From: Atherinomorus stipes
Taxonomy: Eukaryota; Chordata; Actinopteri; Atheriniformes; Atherinidae
Direction of reading: 5' to 3'
Length of the DNA stretch: 64,000 bases
NCBI GenBank assembly: GCA_023101725.1
Contig: JALJCO010009025.1
Location: forward strand, 62,001-126,000
Every line of letters starts with the position of its first letter. Position 1 is the stretch's first letter. Of this stretch, positions 15,601-25,299 are shown in pieces. The notes under the pieces are model-generated. The model was not told the DNA's origin and searched no databases. It saw only the letters and a list, made by a program, of their open reading frames with translations. The translations under genes were made by a program, and so were the position numbers.

Positions 15601-18600
15601 TAAGGGCAGGTTTGCAATCTTTTTATGCCATTTCCTGTTTTTATTGCCCATCCAGAGTTTTAGAAATTTGTTCAGAATCTTTGTAAAGAATTTAAATCAT
15701 AAGGATGTCAGACAAAACAAAAATCATTATCACTATTTTCTCTTGTCCAGCTTAGAGATGATTGCAAAGGCCAGAAGAAGAAGGCGCAGAGTACAGAGAC
15801 TGGCACTGCAGCCGGGAATAATAAAGGAAAGAGAAGTCGCAGGAAGACTGATGTCTCCAGGTAGGACATGCACACTTGATTGAAAGACTGCTTTATGTTT
15901 ATTTTTATTGACCAGCTTGTGTGGGCTTCATGTCTGTCAAATAATCAAATTATAATGAAGTACCCTCTGTTGTTGTTCGATTCCTACTGTAGTGCTCCTG
16001 AGCACAATGTTGTAGTGGTGCCAGAGAGGGACAACGAGCCTGAGTGGAAAATGGGGGACCGTAATGTTAATGGAACCCGCAGCAGGAACCGTTGCTGCAA
16101 CGGCTTCAAGTCCGAAGCTCTAAAACCTGGACAGACTCCTGAAAGCCCCCTCAAACAGAATGGTTAGTGTCTGTCAAATGCATTTAACCACTCAGTATTT
16201 TGTTAAATCGCCCCCGAAAACTGGCCCCATGTGAGAGAGAGCATTTCACTTAAATCTCACTAGTCTTTTCTGATTTCTGGCAGGTGTGTGTCCTGTTCGC
16301 ACTCACAGAAAGTGTGCGGCAGAGCGGCGTGCAGGTGGCGTGTGCGAATCAGGCTCAGACTCTGGCAGCTCGTCGGGCAGTGTGAGGGCCAGCAGAGGGA
16401 GCTGGGGCAGCTGGAGCAGTGCAAGCAGCATGGAGGGAGACAAAGACCACAGTGCTCGAACACATGGCTGTGATGCCTTATCTAGAAAAAGTATGGAGTA
16501 GTTGCACGCTACCATTTCTTTGAAAGTGTCTTTAGGTTGCTTCTGTACATAAACAAGTCTCCAGCATTTTATGACTAGGTGCTTAAACGTGATGTTAACA
16601 AGAAAAGGACAGTTCTACGATTTCACCACAGACAAGAACCATGAGGAGTTGTAGTTTAACGTTGACTTTTTTCTCTCTCTTCCAGGAGATCCTATGCAGT
16701 ATGGTGTCTATCCTGCAGAAAGAGACTGCTACCAGACCATGAACATGAATGCTAGCTACAAAGCTCTAAGGTATTTAAGTAACCAAACACAGTCGAGTAA
16801 ATACACAAGTTTTGATGATTGCAGTTTTTCTGTTATAATACAGAATTACCAGCATCACGGTAAAATATACATCTCTAAATGTAAAGTGTAGTAAGATGTT
16901 AAAATGTGTGGATTATACCACCTTTGTAGTGAAAAAGAAAATTGATAGTGAGCTCACTATTCTCAGTGAGTGAGAACTTTTTTTCTTCTAAAGGAAACTA
17001 AATGATTCTGTTGTTACTCATTCCTGGTCAAGCTTAAAATGTTGACTTTTCTCTGTTTAGCACAAACAGCTTGTATCATAAAGAAGTGTGCCAAAGTCCA
17101 GACCCCCCAGCTTCCAGTTTCATCCCAAGTTTTGCCTCTGTTACTGCAGGAATGGACAGGAACGCAGGTAAACAGACAGAAATGGTTTCAAGTAAATGCA
17201 CACTTGATGAACCAGAGTTCTCTCTAGCTTCTTCCTCTAATTTCTAAGAGTTGTCATGGTTGTCTCCAGACCTGACAGGTCAGTATCTACCTGAAGAAAC
17301 GTGGTCGGCTCCATCCATCCCTCTCACCAATGAGTTCAGATACAACACCTCTGAAGCTCTGCCTTACATACCTCACTCAGCAGTCAGCGGGTCATACAAT
17401 GGGTACGTGTTTGGAAATAGTTTCAACTCTGCTGCTGATGACTTCAATGACTTGAAAAATTTAGTTAAGAATTAATAATCAAAATGGTTGATTTTGTAGA
17501 AGAGTGCATCACGTATGGGTACATCTGCCACAGTTACAGTAACTATGAAAGACTTCCTGAGGTCCAAAAGGACAAAAGTCAGCCCAGATAGATTTCTCTT
17601 TTACAACACAGGCTCCAATATTTCATACAGAGTAACATCTGGCTGTTAACCAGCTGTAGTGTTCAGTCATGCAGTATTATGCTTTCTCTCAACCACTGTT
17701 TGTCTCATAAATGTGTAGTTCTGCCATCCCAACACATGAGGCAGCTGCAGTCCAAACTGTTTCATTAGTGGCTTCTGGGTGGTGAAGTAAGCTGCAAAAC
17801 TATCGGAGCAGACCCACTATACTTACAACTATTTCTTGAAGACTCATCTCTGTTGAAAACTTTTCTTTGCTCATCTATTCATTTATTTAAAAACCGTGCC
17901 GAAGGTTAAATACTGTTTCTCACCTTTAAGCCACACTGGGTAGATGTAATATCAACATGCAACTGAGGCTGTTTTCTTGTCTTCTGTAGGTTTACTTGGA
18001 GTAGTGCCAACAGTCATTGCAACAGTCCTTGCAACTACATAGGTACGTACGCATAACTCACTTTTCCTTTTGATATCGGATCTAAATATGAAAAAAAGGG
18101 GAAAATCATCTGTGTCCTACTGTATCTTTGAATTGAAGCTGTAAACAGCTGGTGACATCATATCCCGAAGTTTTCTTCGGGTTCAGTCTTAAGCAATTGT
18201 TTGCTTTAATCATTTTTCAGGTAATGGAACATTTCCAAGTGGTTTTGCCAATCACGAAGGCCAAAACACACATGCTAATCAGACCAGTTGGAGTGAGGAG
18301 CCGCCTCAGGAATCACACCCGACCTGGAACACAGCAGGCTCCGTGGGCAGCAAGGTGACATGTCATAACATTTGAAAAATCTGACTGCTGTGAAGCTGCA
18401 GCTAAATATTAGCTTGTTGACGTTGTTGGAGGAGCAAATTTAGCAGAGCAAAGCTGCCAATACCGTCTGTTTTTCATCTGTCTGCAAATAATTTCCTTTA
18501 ATACTTTTTATTGATAATCTACAAATGTGCGAACACTGCAGTTAACAATGGCTCAGATATAAATATCAGATATATCAGATATAAATATCTTCCACTGCCA

Positions 18601-20738
18601 CCACCTGTCAGTGTTTTGTTGTTAAGGCAAACTAAACAGCCTCACAGTTTATTTTTATGCAGAGCAGATAGCTAACACAAGAACAGCCTGCATAGATATG
18701 AATCATTAGTCTGGATTTTTTAAAGGTGTGGATGGCAAGTAATTACAGAATTGCACTAGCACAGAAGTATTTATATTGTTTGGTAGTATGGATGAACACT
18801 GAATAATAATTTAAGCTGCAACATGTCAGTCATTTTACCCTGGATTCTAATATGAGACCAACGTGTGCCAGATTACTTAAGCAGTTCAGAAAGTATCTGA
18901 TCTATTCTGCAAAAAGTTTCTCATCAAACAAGCAACATGTTTTTAGGTGTGCATATACACCCCATAGAGGAACCTGCTGAAACCTCGAAGAACAGGGCAG
19001 CAACATTCCACACAAGGGTAGTGTTGGGTCTGTAAGACATGGTTGCCTGCATCCCTGCTGGGTTTGAGTCAGGGTGTTTCTGAACATTAGATATTCTTTG
19101 CTAACTCAGCTCTTCTCATGGATCAGGTCACTCAAAGATTCAGTTATGTAAGGCTAATGATGACATGCGGGTGAAGTTTATGCTCCAAATGCTAATGTAC
19201 TGTACTTAGAATCACGTTAGCTTGTGTTTAAATATTTCAAGAAAGAATATTTTACAGATCAAGTTTTAAACATAGAATAAAGAAATTAGCAATGGTAATA
19301 CTTGGACATGCTAATCCTTCATTCATGTCAGTAAATTCAAGTCAAACCTTTCCAAGTATACATTTTTTAAGGTCCAGAATGAATAGGTTTTCTTCTAATG
19401 TAGAGCTGCATATGACTGATCTACTCTGTTCCTCTCTATACGTAACACACACTTGAGCACTCACCAACATTACATCAGCTCTATTCCTCTTGGTGTCGGA
19501 CACTAAATTAGTTTATTATCATTTGAGGAAGGAAGAGTTTTGTTACTTTTTGTGTCATTTTAGCATTTTAGCTGCTTTTTTTGCACCCCCTAGATGTGAC
19601 CTAGCTTAATTTCACCCTAACTACCTCCATTTCAAGGTTGAGAAAGAAAAGCTACTGATGTATTACCAAAAATAAAGAGAACTTGAACACGGCTCAGGTA
19701 TTGGGGCAGCCAGAGGATGCTGCAGTATCCTTGATTTCTGTGAGACATCACAGCGCAAAGACGCAACAGGGACATGAATCTTAGTGAGGCTTCTTATGCA
19801 GTGGCGTCCAATAGAAGCATGAATACTGTATACTCAAAAATAGTCAGGCCAAAAAACTTCTGTGGGAAAGGAGATGACTTATTTTGCTTCATGATTCAGA
19901 AATGCAGACTCAAAAGTTCAGAGTGTAGCGAGTCTAATGTCAGCATGTGGATATACTCATTAAAAAGGCATTCGCTGGGTACTGTCCACACAGTAAATTA
20001 TTTGAGCAGCAAAAATCTGTTATCATGTTATGGTTTGCAAACATATTTAACTGCAACTCTCACAATTGTCTTAAGCTCAGTTAGACTTTTTCTTTTTGAA
20101 TTAAAACTTGGAACTTTATGAATTTGACAGTCTAGAAGTAGAGTAGGAAAGATATAAAGAAATGTGACTAAAGACTGCAGTTACATGTCTTCTCACCATG
20201 TAGCGATAGAATTTTTGCTGAGGATGGTTAGAAAGTTTTTCCGTCTTTACTGGAGCAGAAAGGTCATTTCATTAACGCAGAAAAGAAGAGGGAGGTTGTC
20301 AGAGCAGGAACAGATGGTAGCACAGCACAGTGACAGGTAAGGTTATAAGACATCAGGGAAGTGCGCAGCTCTGCACCGTAGCTCAGCATCTAACGTCTTC
20401 TCTCCCGTCATCTTCCACAGCCATACTTCTCGGGTACCCGCAGCCTCTCCCCCATGTCCAGTCTGTTCGGGTCCATCTGGACACCCCAAAGCGAGCCTTA
20501 CCAGAGCCATTTCCAGCCTGAGCGATCAGCACCGATATCCCCAATGTCACCCATCACACCCAACACCCCGCCACACTCTCCCTTCAGCCGGGAACCAGAG
20601 GGGACCTACAGGCCAATCCAGTACTCCAGCTTCAACCCTTTCGGCCCGCACATGAACCTGGACATCTGGAATTCTTCGTCCAACCGCAGCTCCAACTCCC
20701 AGCTCTCCAACGACTCCGGTTACTGCGGAGATGTTTAA
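669..20738 (+). CDS. tmem131l: Tmem131l-type transmembrane protein, 3' part (30 coding exons, 5' end outside window)
   Basis: Single-pass ER/plasma-membrane protein; the mammalian relative is reported to dampen Wnt signalling in thymocytes, and the family is linked to secretory cargo handling. Exons read: 669-792, 976-1092, 1740-1844, 5367-5444, 7216-7369, 9935-9978, 11022-11127, 11237-11339, 11471-11615, 11780-11956, 12049-12115, 12206-12329, 12420-12489, 12587-12696, 12818-12887, 12986-13116, 13861-14003, 14128-14314, 14513-14698, 14801-14950, 15059-15599, 15751-15860, 15993-16162, 16284-16490, 16686-16770, 17061-17167, 17270-17402, 17990-18042, 18221-18354, 20421-20738. Phases agree throughout (1,415 residues plus stop). 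Luminal beta-rich repeats precede VVPGPSWEE and one membrane helix (14660-14850). The cytosolic tail has a Ser/Gly tract ([16 protein letters not shown]) and ends [15 protein letters not shown]...MNLDIW...SGYCGDV, which I recall as the TMEM131L rather than TMEM131 ending. The exon at 9935 (44 nt) is the least certain. Confidence 0.85.
2810..3067 (+). CDS. Candidate 85-residue single-helix membrane microprotein (unproven)
   Basis: Not recognised. This ORF lies in the tmem131l intron 1845-5366, same strand. It would encode a short N-terminus, one hydrophobic helix (about residues 5-30, rich in L, I, F, T and Y) and then a strongly basic tail with many Lys-Arg pairs ending in a Pro/Ala/Gln stretch. 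That layout is typical of small tail-in-cytosol membrane proteins. It might instead be chance: the Lys-rich half comes from an A-rich, purine-rich stretch, there is no clear promoter, and a CTTT repeat sits just upstream. The AAACAG at 2815-2820 could also be a splice acceptor. Treat as a hypothesis. Confidence 0.2.
   Translation: MLNRIALPMLILIGFTYLLFTTTFYIIVLNLTKGKRRLGKEEKEWTKIRKKMKRRKDADAPKKPTAAPPQKHNREHPSVFAGKQN
3112..3311. repeat. Palindromic MITE, 'CACACCTGATT' family, copy 1
   Basis: The ends are inverted copies (GGGGAACCTTGGTCCTCA at the left, its reverse complement at the right). The inner arms carry CACACCTGATTTAAATC and GATTTGAATCAGGTGTG. The whole unit folds back on itself. Five more copies lie in the window. 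Confidence 0.75.
3513..4008. mobile_element. Non-autonomous hAT-like MITE with CGAATATTC arms
   Basis: It starts AGGGCTGTCAACGAATATTC and ends TTTTGACAGCCCTG, an imperfect terminal inverted repeat. GGATAAT flanks both sides as a likely target-site duplication. The body is AT-rich with repeated ATATTCGAATATT palindromes and no transposase. Confidence 0.6.
4009..4440. repeat. CpG-rich repeat-like sequence interrupted by the MITE at 3513
   Basis: Sequence at 3330-3512 and 4009-4440 is richer in CpG than the surrounding intron and appears to be one older unit split by the MITE. It contains an inverted pair, GGTCAAGCCAGC (about 4037) and GCTGGCTTGACTGC (about 4111). Family not recognised. Confidence 0.35.
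4610..4830. repeat. Fold-back repeat with GTTTACATG / CATGTAAAC arms
   Basis: GTGTTTACATG (about 4635) and TGCATGTAAACGCAGT (4797-4812) face each other around AATATTCAGG/CCTGAATAT inverted motifs. This is the layout of a common fish MITE. No ORF. Confidence 0.45.
6600..6785 (+). repeat. G/C-rich unit with long A-tail, SINE-like or retroposed
   Basis: A compact block with CCCCGGGGG motifs is followed by a pure A-run (about 6765-6785). An A-tail on the plus strand suggests retroposition. I see no tRNA promoter boxes and no clear target-site duplication. Confidence 0.3.
8065..9211. mobile_element. Probable hAT-like element relic (GGGCTGGGCGAT ends)
   Basis: The left end TAGGGCTGGGCGATAATTC resembles a fish hAT terminus, and GTGCCCAGCCATA near 9211 is a partial inverted partner. 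The interior is more CpG-rich than the intron around it and holds a 65-codon ORF (8743-8940) with an Ala-rich start that I do not recognise. No target-site duplication is evident. Confidence 0.35.
10095..10395 (+). repeat. tRNA-derived SINE-like repeat
   Basis: GTGGTGTGGTGTTAGCACC resembles an A box and CTGTTCAAACCAGC a B box, with conserved fish-repeat phrases such as GTTTGCATGTT and CTTCCTCCCACAGTCC behind them. It sits in the tmem131l intron 9979-11021. It is diverged, so probably old. Confidence 0.6.
13405..13775. mobile_element. hAT-type MITE in a tmem131l intron
   Basis: The left end is TCGGGCTGCCACGA and the right end TTTGTGGCAGCCCTA, an imperfect terminal inverted repeat. Eight-base flanks CTCAAAAG (13397-13404) and CTCAAAAA (13776-13783) match at seven of eight positions, the duplication length expected for hAT insertion. 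There is no ORF. Confidence 0.65.
18355..20420 (+). other. Last tmem131l intron (2.07 kb)
   Basis: The largest 3' intron of the gene. I see no exon, no clear transposon ends and no RNA gene; a 115-codon ORF at 19774 has no recognisable features. Confidence 0.5.
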
Positions 20739-20802
20739 GACAGAAAAATACAGATTGGAAGACCTTAACGATAATTGCAAACGTATAAAACATGTAAAAG
20801 GA

Positions 20803-20948
20803 AATAAAATGAATGTTCTTTTATCAATTATGGGGAAATGTGAATATTTCTTTTTATGTTCCAGTTTCAGATGTTAAACGTTGTGACAGGTTAAACATTT
20901 GTTGTATATTTTTCTAGATGTTTTGCAGTTTTGATCCTAGAAAATAAA
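20803..20948 (+). terminator. Polyadenylation signals of tmem131l
   Basis: Two AATAAA hexamers (20803-20808 and 20943-20948) lie 65 and 205 bases after the stop codon. They suggest a short 3' UTR with alternative ends. Cleavage sites cannot be seen from sequence alone. Confidence 0.55.
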
Positions 20949-22590
20949 AAAAAAAAGGTTTTGTACTTGAAGAGCAGTGGTCTTATTTTAAATGTCATAA
21001 TGCAAAGTTCAGTTTTTAACTATTGACACAATAGCCCTTCGTTGGCTGAACCCAAAGCTAAAACATTACTGCTTTGTTTGCTTTGTTTTCCACCAAATCT
21101 TACTTCACACTAAAAACTCCAATCCCTTCAATACTGTGTGTCTGAAATAGGTAGATTTATAATCAGAACGTTGAAATATTTTGTCATACGCTACCCACCC
21201 AACCAACCCACATACAGTATAACACGTGTTCAGTTAATAAAGCAAGGAGGAAACTGAAATAAAGCACAAGATCAACTTTCTTCAGGCACAGATTTTCCTG
21301 CAATGACAGGATTGCAGTCTGGCTCTGTGCTCCGCTTCATTGAGTGAGTACAGTTGGGATTTAGACCAAAACTTTCCAACAGTTTGGTAAATCTGGACTT
21401 TTCATGCTTTCTACTTATGGATTGGGCTCTCAACACATTGGATCCTGGATTTTAATGTCATGAATGTAGATGAAAGAAACTACAGGGTTTCCTGTCATGC
21501 AGTTTGTAACTGAAGACCCGCTGTCCACATTACTGTAAATGGTTTGTATTAAATAATGTGGTTAAAAAAAAAAAAATAACAATTTAAACATCTGAGCAGG
21601 TTAAATTGAAGTATCCATACATCATTTTCAGCTTAAAATCCACTTCTAAGTTTGTTGTCAGCCTCGATGATGGAAATCTAAATAAGTAGAATGAATCATA
21701 AAAGGGCTTCTTGTCAAAACTAGAGAATTACTGCAAAAAATGGTTGGAACTTTGTAGGTTTTAAGGTTGATTATGAAGTTATAAATGGTTTTTACTTAAA
21801 ACTTATTTGTGCAAAGTCAAACCTACAATATTTAAGTCCTTTTATCCCCCAACTCTTCTAATGTTTTTACACTTAAAAGCTCTTTTACTCTGACAGTCTT
21901 TATATAAACAGGCGCCATTTAAAAATGACTGATTGATCCAGTTCATTGTAAATATTTTCAATCTTTGCAGAAGTTTAGATATAGTCTCTACCTGTGTAAG
22001 ATAAAAGATGACACTAAGTTTGGGTGTGTGTTTAGTGTGTGTCCATGTGCTTGTGTGCCTAAAAGCGTGTATAATTTTCTGTCAGACTCTTGAGAGCTGA
22101 CATATTGCCGCTATTGATCTTTAGTCCTAAAATCAACACAGAAGCCTGGATACTGATGACAGGCAGGCCAGGGGAGTTAGGGTGTCCTGATAACACACAC
22201 ATACGCACACACCTATTAATGCTCACCGTGCACATGTGCATAATCTTAGGGGTCTTTGATTTTTATCTAACGTGGATACATGGTACATTTTCGGTCTTCA
22301 ACAGACATATGCACTTTTTGTTTTCCTTAAATGAGTTTCTTTTTTTACTGCCCAAATTTTGGTGGGAGTTTTGTTGAAAGAAAAGCACTTTCTTGTCTCC
22401 CCTTCATTCATACAGTACCTTTCAAACATAAGTTTAACACAAAGTTCCTGAGAAAAACAAAAAGATGATTTAATAACAGCATTTACAGTCTTATTTTGTT
22501 TAGGAAAATCAATAAAAGACTGGGCCAAAATAACTAACCTTGACGGACTTCATCTATTAGAGATGACATAGTCCGCTGTAATATCATATA
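20949..22590. other. Intergenic spacer tmem131l to percc1, left part
   Basis: AT-rich unique-looking sequence. A second poly-A-like cluster follows near 21565. I see no gene or defined repeat here. Confidence 0.5.
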
Positions 22591-23106
22591 CAGTTGTCCT
22601 TAAAATTATTTATACCCTTCGATTAAAGAAAAGGCTAAATTCACAACAGTAATCCAAATAACAAGAAACTAATAATAAATAAAAATTTACAAAATTATAA
22701 TTTAGTGAAATAAGATATTGCATTTGAATTGTGATTGTAAAAAAAATAATTAAAAAAACAAGCAAACAAAACTGTCCCAGAAGCATTACAGCATCTTTCT
22801 CATTAACAGTGAGATACATGTCAACAGGTGTAGAAGTCTCATTGAACATTAGAGAAAACACCTGATTGCAGATTGCCTCAAGGTGTTGCTCAACAAAATT
22901 TTAGCTTCAGAGCCCCATCATGCTTATTTAGTTGTTTTATTTTTTGTTTTTAATATTTCTTTCAAACCACAATTCAAAATCAATGTCATGATTTTCATAG
23001 AATTTTTATTTATTACTACTTTTGTCAATTTTAACTCATTTCACTGACAGCTGATTTTTTTTTTCCTCCTTAAATGGGAGGATATGAATAATTTTGAGGA
23101 CAACTG
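22591..23106. mobile_element. Tc1/mariner-type MITE, copy 1
   Basis: It begins CAGTTGTCCTTAAAATTATT and ends AATAATTTTGAGGACAACTG, an inverted pair, with TA on each outer side as Tc1/mariner elements require. The 516-base body is AT-rich without transposase. A second copy lies at 38831-39337 in the same orientation and aligns along its length. Confidence 0.75.
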
Positions 23107-23857
23107 TAGCTGTCGTCTTCTGAAGGAAATCATTAGGAAGTTGTCTTCCAAGTTCTTCTATTTCTTTTTTATTGACACTGACAGCAGTAACTGTATCAAT
23201 TCCCAACTGAAAATAGTCCTTAACAAATTACGTTTTAATTTGAGCATCCAACTTTTCAAAGAACTATATATCTATGTCTATATTTATATTTATCTGCTTA
23301 ATGATAAACTTTACATTTTCACTCAGATTTTTAAGATTTGTTCATGCACAGATGACTACATAACTTTTAATTTTATCAATCAAAAGCCACAGGTGAACCT
23401 GATGGTTGGCCTTACAATCTTTCTAAACAAGGATTGCAGTTTGTCAGATAGTGTGCCCTTAAACATACCACTCTGAAAAAAAAATCCTTTTAAATGTTTT
23501 GAGAAGTGTGTTTGTGATCAAGTTGTACAGCATCTAAGGCTGGTGTGCCCTGGCTGATGACAGTCCAGAGTGTTGCCCCTTTAGAAGTCAAAACGGCGTA
23601 AGATTTAATTTCATGCTCTTTTATCCTTTAACTAGCCTGATAACAGGGACGGAAAAAAGCAATGATGTGTTTGTGTGCATGTGTGTAACAACTCTCCATC
23701 ATCCCTTAGCAGAGGATCCATTAGCTTCAGACCCCCTCCCTGGTTGCCCAGTGATAAAGTAAACAAAGTGTGTTTGACCAGTCCTGCATGCAAATATTTG
23801 TGCTGGAAGCTGCCTCATCCGACACGAGACGCAGTCATCAGCAGCCGTGTGCTGAGG
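23107..23857. promoter_or_regulatory. Region upstream of percc1 with octamer and forkhead-like sites
   Basis: Before the TATA box the sequence contains GTAAACAAA (23759-23767, a forkhead-type site) and ATGCAAAT (23788-23795, a POU octamer) overlapping a second AT-rich forkhead-like site. Such motifs fit endoderm or gut expression but are short and occur by chance. The part before 23640 shows nothing distinct. Confidence 0.3.
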
Positions 23858-23865
23858 TATATATA
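23858..23865 (+). promoter_or_regulatory. TATA box of percc1
   Basis: TATATATA about 30 bases before a likely transcription start near 23890. The presumed non-coding exon 1 ends at 23993 (AAG before GTAAGA); exon 2 starts at 24099 after a CTCTTCAG acceptor, 13 bases before the ATG. Confidence 0.55.
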
Positions 23866-24111
23866 CAGCAACAATCCTGCTAGACCGGTATTGCATGTGC
23901 ACACACACAATCGTGGATCCATCAGTGACTCAGGCCAGACACCTTTCTGTAGGACACAGACTGGACAGCTAAACCTGGAGCCTACTTATCAAGGTAAGAC
24001 AACTTTCTCCAATTGATGGGCCTTTTTTTTTCAGGATGAAAAAAAAAAAGCATGTGTGTTTTTTCATGCTTGCTTTTCTTCTTTATTTGTCTCTTCAGGG
24101 TGCTAACCAAC

Positions 24112-24954
24112 ATGGCAACAGGCATCATCAGGAACTTCCACATCCAGGCCCCAAATCCATCTTACTTTCCCATGATATTCCAGAGCTCACCATGTCATCA
24201 AAATGAAGATGAAAAAATGGAGGGAAAGCCAGAAGGAAGGGGAGATGAAGAAGAGAGAGAAGAAGAGGAGGAAGATGAAGAATGTGAAGCTCAGGAGGAT
24301 GAGGAAGAGTGTATTGATGGATTTCTTTTGAGCCCTGCTCATAATGTTTTGGACATGACCAAGCAGCTGCTGAGGTTCGCTGACATCATTAGTCGTGATG
24401 TTCAGCGGTATTTTGGACGCTGCTCTGATGACCATGAAGCTTGTGACATCTACAGTGACTCTGTCTCCATGACGACCAGCGGTCGTCTGCGTTACTATGA
24501 TGATCTTTTGAGAATTGCAAGAGCAGGAAGTCCAGAAGAGCAAGAAAGCAGCCTTGTTGCTTGTCCTGATGATCAAGGAGTCAGTGTTACCGATAGCAAC
24601 AGCAGCCTGGGGCCCCTAGCCGAGCTGTTTGACCACAGGGGCCTGAGTCAAGGCAGGGGCCAACCGATGATCAAGCGCCATCTCCCACGCAGTTTCTGGA
24701 CTGAGCCGATGACCTGTTGCTCTCTGATCAGTTTTAGCAACACACCCAACATCACACACACTAACAGAGGCACACCTACACAGGACAGCATGCACCCCAG
24801 CAGTCACAGACACATGCACGGTAACCCTCTCACACACCACAACACACACACCATCGACAGCACTCAGCTGGACTTCAGCGACCTGCTAGCAGACTGGGAC
24901 CCAAGCCCAGAGTTCAGTCCCACACTGACAGAGGACACACACATGCAGCATTGA
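24112..24954 (+). CDS. percc1: Percc1 (proline- and glutamate-rich coiled-coil protein 1)
   Basis: The whole 280-residue protein is in one exon. Start MATGIIRNF follows the exon 2 acceptor directly; an upstream in-frame ATG at 24052 lies in the intron. Residues 32-68 form a run of Glu/Asp. Residues about 79-102 (LDMTKQLLRFADIISRDVQRYFG) form an amphipathic, coiled-coil-like helix that I take as the conserved core. The C-terminal third is His/Thr/Ser-rich and low in complexity, ending in an acidic LDFSDLLADWDP stretch. In humans PERCC1 is needed in enteroendocrine lineage cells, and loss of its distal enhancer causes congenital malabsorptive diarrhoea; the molecular activity is unknown. Placement near pdia2 fits human 16p13.3. 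The identification rests on the core helix, acidic tract and location. Confidence 0.75.
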   Translation: MATGIIRNFHIQAPNPSYFPMIFQSSPCHQNEDEKMEGKPEGRGDEEEREEEEEDEECEAQEDEEECIDGFLLSPAHNVLDMTKQLLRFADIISRDVQRYFGRCSDDHEACDIYSDSVSMTTSGRLRYYDDLLRIARAGSPEEQESSLVACPDDQGVSVTDSNSSLGPLAELFDHRGLSQGRGQPMIKRHLPRSFWTEPMTCCSLISFSNTPNITHTNRGTPTQDSMHPSSHRHMHGNPLTHHNTHTIDSTQLDFSDLLADWDPSPEFSPTLTEDTHMQH

Positions 24955-25212
24955 ACAGACACACTGGTTGAGACTCACATCTCAGTGACTCCACTCAGAT
25001 GCTGCACAGCTGTGATAAAGCTGCCCCTTAATAAGGAAACAAAGAAAAAAACAAATGTGTTTTTGTGCGTTTGCTTTTAAGGATTCATTCACTCAAAGAA
25101 GAAGAGTCTCAGCAACCTCCTGGGATGCAACGTCATGCAGATACAGCGCTCAAAAACCACACAGGTGCATGTTATCAACTCTTTGCACTTGTACTATTCA
25201 TTTGATTGTCTC

Positions 25213-25218
25213 AATAAA
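25213..25218 (+). terminator. Polyadenylation signal of percc1
   Basis: AATAAA about 260 bases after the percc1 stop, the first clear hexamer on this strand. Confidence 0.5.
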
Positions 25219-25299
25219 ATTAAAGCGAACGGAGTTGCGTTTCGTAAAACGACCAAATTTGAAAAATGTTGATGTTTCAGTTCAAAAAGCTTTCTGAAT

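Noticed and set aside
669..20738. TMEM131 instead of TMEM131L
   Set aside because: The ending [13 protein letters not shown]...MNLDIW...YCGDV and the [16 protein letters not shown] tract match what I recall of TMEM131L; TMEM131 cannot be fully excluded without a search.
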